Below, in pieces: positions 31,324-36,423 of a DNA stretch of 36,423 bases. The DNA comes from SIG636 sp045535465. Lineage in GTDB: Bacteria > Bacillota > Clostridia > Oscillospirales > CAG-382. Position 1 is the stretch's first letter, and each line of letters begins with the position of its first letter. Position numbers and translations under genes: made by a program. The stretch lies in NCBI GenBank assembly GCA_045535465.1, contig JAZSLS010000091.1, forward strand, positions 1-36,423, read 5' to 3'. Under the pieces are notes generated by a model. The model searched no databases. It was not told the origin of the DNA and saw only the letters and a list, made by a program, of their open reading frames with translations.

Positions 31324-31906
31324 TATCCAATATCTCACACACCTTACCAAAAAGGTATCGGGTCTGTTCCTTTCTGTCGCCAACGGCGCTGTACTCCTCG
31401 TACGGAACGGGCTTGCCCACCACAACACGGCAACGGGAAAAAACACGCGGTTTTTTACTTTTATATATAAGCGCCACGGGAAGCACCGTAGCCTTTGAAA
31501 GCCCGCATATCATCGCCATACCGTCCTGCGCCTGCTCGGGCTTTGCCTGCTCTCTTACACGAGTGCCTTGGGGAAAGATACCCACGTTGTGCCCTGCCTT
31601 TATAGTCTCCACGCACTGACGGATAGAGCCAAGGTCTGCCTTAGCTCGGTTAACAAAGATAACTCTAAGCCCTCGTAGCAAGGTGCCCACCACAGGCTTC
31701 TTCTCAAACTCCACCTTACACATATAACGGGTAGGCGCCGTGATGGTGCAAGCGGTGCAAAGAGCATCCCTCATTGCCACGTGGTTAGCGCATATAATAA
31801 AGGGAGATTTAGGAATGTTTTCCTTATTTTCCAACTTATACCTGAAAAGAACCTTTACAAATGGCCTTGCAATGTTCCTTAATATTACATAGCTACGCAT
31901 GTTCAT
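31301..31906 (-). CDS. plsC: PlsC, 1-acyl-sn-glycerol-3-phosphate acyltransferase
   Basis: 201 residues. The acyltransferase motif H-x4-D is at His42-Asp47 (NHVAMRDA), followed by the glycerol-phosphate site VIFVNR and FPQGTR (the family's FPEGTR with Gln for Glu). It transfers an acyl chain to lysophosphatidic acid at the membrane in phospholipid synthesis. The start overlaps the cmk stop by four bases (ATGA), and the end overlaps ispH. The cmk-plsC-ispH/rpsA order is common in Firmicutes. Confidence 0.93.
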   Translation of the reverse strand: MNMRSYVILRNIARPFVKVLFRYKLENKENIPKSPFIICANHVAMRDALCTACTITAPTRYMCKVEFEKKPVVGTLLRGLRVIFVNRAKADLGSIRQCVETIKAGHNVGIFPQGTRVREQAKPEQAQDGMAMICGLSKATVLPVALIYKSKKPRVFSRCRVVVGKPVPYEEYSAVGDRKEQTRYLFGKVCEILDNDGNKNS

Positions 31907-32574
31907 AACACACTGTCAATTATTTTAGAGGCCGCTGCCACGGTTTCCTCAATTGTTAGCCCGCTGTTGTCTATAAAAACAGCATCCTTTGCCGGTATTG
32001 CAGGTGCAATTTTCCTGCCGGAGTCGTTTTCGTCACGCTTGGTCATATCGGCAAGCACTTCCTCATAGCTAACGTCTTGATTTTTTCCCTTAAGCTCCAA
32101 GGTTCTGCGCTGTGCTCTTTCTTCCACGCCTGCAGTAAGGAAAAGCTTTACGTCTGCATCCGGAAGAATAACCGTGCCTATATCTCTGCCGTCCATAACG
32201 GTGCTGTTTTTCTTCGCTATATCCCTTTGAAGGTCAAGAAGATACGCTCTTACCTCGGGAATACGAGAAACGTCGGAGGCATACATAGAGGACTTAGGTG
32301 TGCGTATCTCATCCCCTACCGCCTTCCCGTCAAGAAAAACTACGCCCTTGCCGTCCATAAGGCGCATAGTAATATCAATACCGTTAAGCTCCTTTACGAT
32401 AGCTTCGGTATCGGTAGAAAGAATATCCTTCCTTTGTATGTAAAGCCCCACGGTGCGATAAAGCGCCCCCGTGTCTATATAGATAAGGCCGTATTTCTTG
32501 GCAAGAGCAGAAGCAAGAGTGCTTTTGCCTGAGCCGGAAGGCCCGTCGATTGCTATATTTATTATCTTTTTCAT
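31903..32574 (-). CDS. cmk: Cytidylate kinase
   Basis: 223 residues, the usual length. The P-loop GPSGSGKST (11-19) follows the typical INIAIDG start. DGRDIGTVILPDADVK (about residues 125-140) is the conserved CMP-binding region, and RRTLELKGK and KRDENDSGRK hold the lid arginines. It phosphorylates CMP and dCMP in the cytoplasm. GAGGTG lies five bases before the ATG. First gene of the cmk-plsC-ispH/rpsA operon. Confidence 0.95.
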   Translation of the reverse strand: MKKIINIAIDGPSGSGKSTLASALAKKYGLIYIDTGALYRTVGLYIQRKDILSTDTEAIVKELNGIDITMRLMDGKGVVFLDGKAVGDEIRTPKSSMYASDVSRIPEVRAYLLDLQRDIAKKNSTVMDGRDIGTVILPDADVKLFLTAGVEERAQRRTLELKGKNQDVSYEEVLADMTKRDENDSGRKIAPAIPAKDAVFIDNSGLTIEETVAAASKIIDSVL

Positions 32575-32610
32575 ACCAACACCTCGCCTTTATCGTAGAA
32601 TACCATTATT

Positions 32611-32639
32611 AATTTACTACAATTTTGCCTTTAATGCAA
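32611..32639 (-). promoter_or_regulatory. Promoter of the cmk operon
   Basis: Minus-strand TTGCAT (32639-32634) and TAAATT (32616-32611), 17 nt apart, about 37 nt before the start. Confidence 0.55.
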
Positions 32640-32668
32640 TAGTTAAGATTAAATTTTTATAAAAACTA

Positions 32669-32697
32669 TTGCTTTTTTTAAGGTTTGGTGTTATGAT
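32669..32697 (+). promoter_or_regulatory. Promoter of the leucine-rich-repeat gene
   Basis: TTGCTT (32669-32674) and TATGAT (32692-32697), 17 nt apart, 42 nt before the start codon; divergent from the cmk promoter. Confidence 0.65.
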
Positions 32698-32738
32698 ATG
32701 TAAATGTATAATTCCCAAACTTGGAGGTTTATGTTTTT

Positions 32739-35084
32739 ATGAGAACAAATTACGACAAGAAGTCCTTCAGGAACAAGATGATAGCCCTTTGCTTGGCTTG
32801 CGCTCTTGTTCTTACAGGCGTAATTGCAGTTTTTTACAGCTATTACAAGGACACTAACAAGTACTTTAGCGACGTGGACTTTGCAAAGGCTATATCTGCA
32901 GCTTTTAAGGCTGACGGGCAGTCTATAAACACTGTTGAAATCGACGCTGAGCTGCTTGACCAGTTTGAGTCCTTTATATTTACAGTAAACGCTGTTGATG
33001 CGCAAGGTACTTACGGCCCTATCGTTCTTTTGGCAGGCCCTGAGTATACCGCATATTATATGGAAAAGAGTTTCTTGCCCAAGGATGAAGAAACAAAGGA
33101 CGAAGCTGATAAGGATGACTCCTCTAAGGAAGACGCTTCCAAGGAAGAAGCTTCTAAGGAAGACGTTTCTGACGACAACGCAAGCAGCGAAGAATCCGTT
33201 GTAGAATCCTCCGAGATATCTGCTGCCGAATCCTCCGAGGCTTCCACCGAAGAGTCTGCAGCTGAATCCTCCGAGGCTTCCGCTGACGAATCTAAGGATG
33301 AATCTAAAGACGAATCTAAGGACGAATCTAAGGACGAATCTAAGGACAGCTCCAAAGACGATACTTCCAAGGAGGAAACCAAGCAAGAAGAAGAGCCCGT
33401 TCCCGATGACTACATCTACGTTATCTATGATTTTGAAGATTTAAACGACCTTAAGCTTTTCCGCAACCTTAAGCTTATAGACCTTAGCGGCTTTAACGTA
33501 AGAAATATGCAAAATCAGGTAATGCAGGGCTACTATCAGTATATGTATTCCGGTGCCGATGCATCCACCAACCCCTACACCAACGCTGTATACAGCTTCC
33601 AGGATGCTTCCATTAACGATATGACCGAGCTTACCGACCTTAGCGTATTTGCTGACCTTTCCAAGCTTGAAGCGCTTTGCCTTGGTTACTCCGGTCTTGA
33701 AAATCTTGACGGCATCGAAGCCGCTACCGGTCTTAGATATCTTGAGATAACCCAGTGTGCAGTTACCGACCTTAGCCCCATAGCAGGTCTTAAGAACCTT
33801 GAAACCGTTAACGTTGCAGGCAACAAGCTTGATAAGCTTGCAGGCTTTGACGGTAAGGATAAGCTTACCACTCTTTACCTTGACGGTAACAAGCTTACAA
33901 ACCTTGACGGCCTTAAGAACGTAAACACTCTTGAAACCCTTTACGTTAGCCAGAACCCCATCACCAGCCTTAACGGTATTGAAGGCAACAAGAACACCCT
34001 TACCACCCTTTCTGCCGCAGGCTGTCTTGACCTTGACAAGCTTCCCGAAAATTATGACGAAATAGAGGACGAAGACGAGAAGCTGGAAGCTGAAAAAGCT
34101 ATCAGAACCCTCACCGACATCTCTGCGCTAAAGGGCTTTACCAAGCTTGAACGCTTTAACCTTGCAGAAAACAAGATAGAAAAGGTTGATGCTCTCAGCG
34201 ATATGAAGGCTCTCACCAGCGGCGACCTTTCCGATAACCTTATCGTTAATATGCCCGAAAGCCTTAAGGGTCTTGACAAGCTTACCTCTCTCACCATCAA
34301 TAACAACAAGGTAGAAGCTCTTGGCGGCATTAGCGACCTTAAGGAGCTTACCACTCTCAGCATTAACAATAATGCTCTTACCTCTCTTGCAGGTATCGGC
34401 TCTCTTACCAAGCTTACCAGCCTTGATGCTTCCGTTAACAAGATAGCTGACCTTGGCGACCTTGGCAAGGCAACTGCTCTTACCAGCCTTACTCTTAACG
34501 AGAACAAGATAGCTGACCTTACCGAAGTAGGCAAGCTTACCAAGCTTACCACTATCAACCTTGCTAAGAACGAAATAAGCGACCTTTCCGGCCTTGGTAC
34601 CAAGCTTAGCTCCGTTACCTCCATTAACCTTGCAGATAACGCCGGCATAACCAAGCTTGATGACTTTGCTAAAGCGTTCAGCGCTGAAAATCTTACCTCT
34701 GTTGACTTCTCCATCAACCCCGATGATAAGGACGTTGAAGAAGGCGAAAAGGTTGACGTTACCAACAATAACATTAAGGATTGGAAGCCTCTTACCAAGT
34801 TCCTCAAGCTTACTACCTTCAACGGCGTTCCTGCTGACATTCAGAAGCAGATAGAAGACCTTAAGAAGGCAGAAGACGATAAGAAGGACGACGACAATAA
34901 GGACGAAACCTCTAAGGATGAATCTAAGGATGAATCCAAGGACGAATCTAAAGATGAATCTAAGGACGAATCTAAGGACGAAACCTCTGTTGACGTAAGC
35001 ACCGATGCTTCTACCGACGTTTCCGCAGACACCTCTGCCGACGCTTCCACCGAAGCAAGTGCAGAAGCTTCCGCAGCAGCATAA
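32739..35084 (+). CDS. Membrane-anchored leucine-rich-repeat surface protein
   Basis: 781 residues. A basic N-terminus and one helix (about 14-34, without a clear cleavage site) suggest an uncleaved anchor. A globular part (about 40-115) is followed by a Ser/Glu/Lys/Asp stalk (about 117-224) ending in five KDES units. Leucine-rich repeats of the SDS22/internalin type (about 22 residues, pattern LxxLxxLxLxxNxIxDLxxL) occupy about 240-660. A second charged tail with five more KDES units and an Ala/Ser end closes the protein. There is no LPxTG sorting motif. Such repeats usually bind proteins; no partner is evident. Start is ATG 32739; GGAGG lies 11 nt upstream, and the nearer ATG at 32731 opens only a three-codon frame. 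A terminator follows. Confidence 0.87.
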   Translation: MRTNYDKKSFRNKMIALCLACALVLTGVIAVFYSYYKDTNKYFSDVDFAKAISAAFKADGQSINTVEIDAELLDQFESFIFTVNAVDAQGTYGPIVLLAGPEYTAYYMEKSFLPKDEETKDEADKDDSSKEDASKEEASKEDVSDDNASSEESVVESSEISAAESSEASTEESAAESSEASADESKDESKDESKDESKDESKDSSKDDTSKEETKQEEEPVPDDYIYVIYDFEDLNDLKLFRNLKLIDLSGFNVRNMQNQVMQGYYQYMYSGADASTNPYTNAVYSFQDASINDMTELTDLSVFADLSKLEALCLGYSGLENLDGIEAATGLRYLEITQCAVTDLSPIAGLKNLETVNVAGNKLDKLAGFDGKDKLTTLYLDGNKLTNLDGLKNVNTLETLYVSQNPITSLNGIEGNKNTLTTLSAAGCLDLDKLPENYDEIEDEDEKLEAEKAIRTLTDISALKGFTKLERFNLAENKIEKVDALSDMKALTSGDLSDNLIVNMPESLKGLDKLTSLTINNNKVEALGGISDLKELTTLSINNNALTSLAGIGSLTKLTSLDASVNKIADLGDLGKATALTSLTLNENKIADLTEVGKLTKLTTINLAKNEISDLSGLGTKLSSVTSINLADNAGITKLDDFAKAFSAENLTSVDFSINPDDKDVEEGEKVDVTNNNIKDWKPLTKFLKLTTFNGVPADIQKQIEDLKKAEDDKKDDDNKDETSKDESKDESKDESKDESKDESKDETSVDVSTDASTDVSADTSADASTEASAEASAAA
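33285..33344 (+). repeat. 12-bp tandem repeat (KDES units), first array
   Basis: Five near-identical 12-bp units (GAYGAATCTAAR) in the stalk of the leucine-rich-repeat protein. A second array of the same unit lies at 34917-34976 in the same gene. Confidence 0.85.
34917..34976 (+). repeat. 12-bp tandem repeat (KDES units), second array
   Basis: Five 12-bp units coding for Asp-Glu-Ser-Lys in the C-terminal tail of the leucine-rich-repeat protein, the same unit as in the first array 1.6 kb upstream. In-frame recombination between the arrays would delete the repeat domain without shifting the frame. Confidence 0.85.
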
Positions 35085-35124
35085 CCAATTTAATACACCG
35101 CGGCAAAAACTAAATTAAAATAAA

Positions 35125-35157
35125 GCTTGCCGACAGTAATTGTCGGCAAGCGTTTTT
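35125..35157 (+). terminator. Terminator between the LRR gene and asd
   Basis: An 11-bp stem (35125-35135 with 35141-35151), 5-nt loop, followed by TTTTT at 35153-35157. The run ends 3 nt before the ribosome site of asd, so it can double as an attenuator for asd. Confidence 0.85.
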
Positions 35158-35171
35158 ATAGGAGAATTATT

Positions 35172-36266
35172 ATGAGCAACAAATTAAAATGCGGCATTAT
35201 CGGCGCAACCGGTATGGTTGGCCAAAGATTTATAACCCTTCTTGCAGACCACCCCTATTTTGAGATAGCGGTTCTTGCAGCAAGCGCAAGCAGCGCAGGC
35301 AAGACCTACGGCGAAGCTGTTGGCTCCCGTTGGAAGTTAGCTCAACCTATGCCCGAAAAGGTACGTGATATGGTGGTTATGGACGCTTCCAAGGTTGAGG
35401 AAGTAAGTGCGTTGGTTGACTTTGTTTTCTGCGCAGTTAATATGGACAAGGGCGCTATCCTTGAGCTTGAGGATGCATACGCAAAGGCAGAAACCCCCGT
35501 TGTTTCCAACAACTCCGCTAACCGTTGGACAAGCGACGTTCCTATGGTTGTTCCCGAAATCAACGCTGCTCACTTTGACGTTATCGAAGCACAGCGCAAG
35601 CGTTTGGGCACCAAGCGTGGTTTTATCGCCGTTAAGCCCAACTGCTCTATCCAAAGCTTTGTTCCCGCCGTTACCCCCCTATTGAAGTACGGCGTTGACA
35701 AGATAACCGTTACCACCTTCCAGGCAATTTCCGGCGCAGGCAAGACCTTTACCGATTGGCCTGAAATGATAGATAACGTTATCCCCTACATCGGCGGCGA
35801 AGAGCAGAAGACCGAAAAAGAACCTCTTAAGATTTGGGGCAAGGTTGAAGGCGATGAAATTGTTACCGCTACCGACCCTCTTATTACTGCTCAGTGCATC
35901 CGTGTTCCCGTTTCTGACGGTCACCTTGCAGCCGTATATATCTCCTTCAAGGGTGAAAAGCCCTCCAAGGAAGAAATACTTGATATATGGAAGAACTTCC
36001 GTGGCGAGCCTCAGGAGTTAGAGCTTCCCAGCGCACCTAAGCAGTTTATTACCTACTTTGAAGAAGATAACCGTCCTCAAACCGGCGTTGACCGCACCAT
36101 AGAAGGCGGTATGGGCATCTCTGTTGGCAGACTTCGTGAAGACACTATGTTTGACTACAAGTTTGTTTGCCTTTCCCACAACACCCTTCGTGGCGCTGCA
36201 GGCGGTGCTGTTCTTGAAGCGGAGCTACTTTACAGAAAAGGCTACCTTGTAAGTAAGGGAATGTAA
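35172..36266 (+). CDS. asd: Aspartate-semialdehyde dehydrogenase
   Basis: 364 residues. An NADP-binding GATGMVGQR loop (11-19) opens the protein, and the catalytic cysteine is Cys158 in KPNCSIQ. The segment GGEEQKTEKEPLKIWG and the overall length place it in the archaeal/yeast-like subgroup of Asd, not the long enterobacterial one. It reduces aspartyl phosphate in the pathway to lysine, diaminopimelate, threonine and methionine. The start is ATG 35172, with GGAG eight bases upstream. No promoter is clear between the terminator at 35125-35157 and the gene, so expression may depend on read-through from the upstream gene or on a weak promoter in 35085-35124. dapA/dapB are not in the window. Confidence 0.93.
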   Translation: MSNKLKCGIIGATGMVGQRFITLLADHPYFEIAVLAASASSAGKTYGEAVGSRWKLAQPMPEKVRDMVVMDASKVEEVSALVDFVFCAVNMDKGAILELEDAYAKAETPVVSNNSANRWTSDVPMVVPEINAAHFDVIEAQRKRLGTKRGFIAVKPNCSIQSFVPAVTPLLKYGVDKITVTTFQAISGAGKTFTDWPEMIDNVIPYIGGEEQKTEKEPLKIWGKVEGDEIVTATDPLITAQCIRVPVSDGHLAAVYISFKGEKPSKEEILDIWKNFRGEPQELELPSAPKQFITYFEEDNRPQTGVDRTIEGGMGISVGRLREDTMFDYKFVCLSHNTLRGAAGGAVLEAELLYRKGYLVSKGM

Positions 36267-36310
36267 AAATAGTCCTGACCGCAGAAAAATGAATTTATAT
36301 TAAAGATGTA

Positions 36311-36346
36311 GAAAATCGGCTGAACTCAGCCGATTTTCATTTTTTA
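36311..36346 (+). terminator. Terminator of asd
   Basis: A 13-bp stem (36311-36323 with 36326-36338) with a very short loop, followed by six T residues at 36341-36346. Confidence 0.88.
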
Positions 36347-36353
36347 TTTCTTA

Positions 36354-36423
36354 TTTTTCTGCTATGAATGAACTTCACCTCTCGCTGTACTTAGTACAGC
36401 TTCGGACGATATTCGTCCATTCG
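36354..36423 (-). repeat. Hairpin repeat family 2, copy 2 (cut by window end)
   Basis: On the minus strand it reads like the block at 1654-1723: CGAATGGACG, then CCGAAGCTGTACT, AGTAC, and CATAGC with a trailing A-run. The central hairpin is perfect here (GCTGTACT with AGTACAGC, 36384-36400). The outer arms are less well paired than in copy 1. It continues past the right edge. Confidence 0.62.

Noticed and set aside
33285..33344. CRISPR or minisatellite outside coding sequence
   Set aside because: The units are exact multiples of three in frame and code for a charged stalk.
35085..35171. Lysine riboswitch before asd
   Set aside because: The leader is under 90 nt and holds only a simple terminator hairpin; a lysine riboswitch needs about 170 nt with several helices.
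1654..36423. The two inverted family 2 repeats as ends of one large transposon
   Set aside because: The 34 kb between them is full of housekeeping genes with no transposase or integrase; dispersed repeats explain the pattern better.

Overview
The window looks like a chromosome segment of an anaerobic, Gram-positive, gut- or rumen-type clostridium, possibly near Ruminococcaceae/Oscillospiraceae. The markers are a SCIFF ribosomally made peptide with its radical-SAM maturase, an IspH-ribosomal protein S1 fusion in a cmk-plsC-ispH/rpsA operon, SbcCD, NADH- and NADP-linked iron-sulfur flavoproteins, and dockerin-type calcium repeats on secreted proteins. The placement rests on gene content only. 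There is no phage, plasmid or insertion sequence in view, and I found no frameshifted genes.

Layout. 1-1.8 kb: hairpins, a MATE exporter (minus) and a hairpin repeat. 1.8-6.2 kb: a three-gene minus-strand operon coding for NuoE-like, NuoF-like and 2Fe-2S/GltD-like subunits, probably a soluble electron-bifurcating transhydrogenase of the Sporomusa (Stn) type. 6.2-8.9 kb: a small membrane-anchored protein, ThpR and a CPA2 antiporter. 8.9-12.9 kb: a lipoprotein, a YitT-type membrane protein, and a secreted metallophosphoesterase with SH3b and dockerin modules. 13-18.4 kb: a four-gene minus-strand operon (ECF sigma factor, membrane-anchored serpin, lipoprotein, dockerin protein). 18.4-21.5 kb: an array of small hairpins, tRNA-Ser(GGA), a ComF-like protein, and a second ECF sigma factor with its own membrane protein. 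21.5-26 kb: a low-molecular-weight tyrosine phosphatase facing sbcDC. 26-29.2 kb: scfB, scfA and an Orn/Lys/Arg decarboxylase-family enzyme. 29.3-32.6 kb: ispH-S1, plsC, cmk. 32.7-36.3 kb: a membrane-anchored leucine-rich-repeat protein and asd.

The most distinctive part is 13.2-18.3 kb. An ECF sigma factor is translationally coupled to a protein with a roughly 30-residue cytoplasmic tail, one membrane helix, an acidic Ser-rich stalk, a serpin with an inhibitory-type hinge, and two copies of a small domain I compare tentatively to the PrcB C-terminal domain. The same small domain recurs in the next two genes (a lipoprotein and a dockerin protein) and in the lipoprotein at 8.9 kb. I read this as a candidate surface protease-defence or protease-sensing module wired to transcription. 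That reading is inference; the domain order and operon structure are visible.

A second theme is structured non-coding repeats. One element of about 175 bp occurs at 13.0 kb and, inverted, at 26.0 kb; the two copies carry compensatory changes in a stem. A second hairpin repeat occurs at 1.65 kb and at the right edge of the window. A third is an array of short hairpins next to tRNA-Ser. Several operons also have intrinsic terminators between genes (scfA/scfB, rpsA/decarboxylase, LRR/asd).
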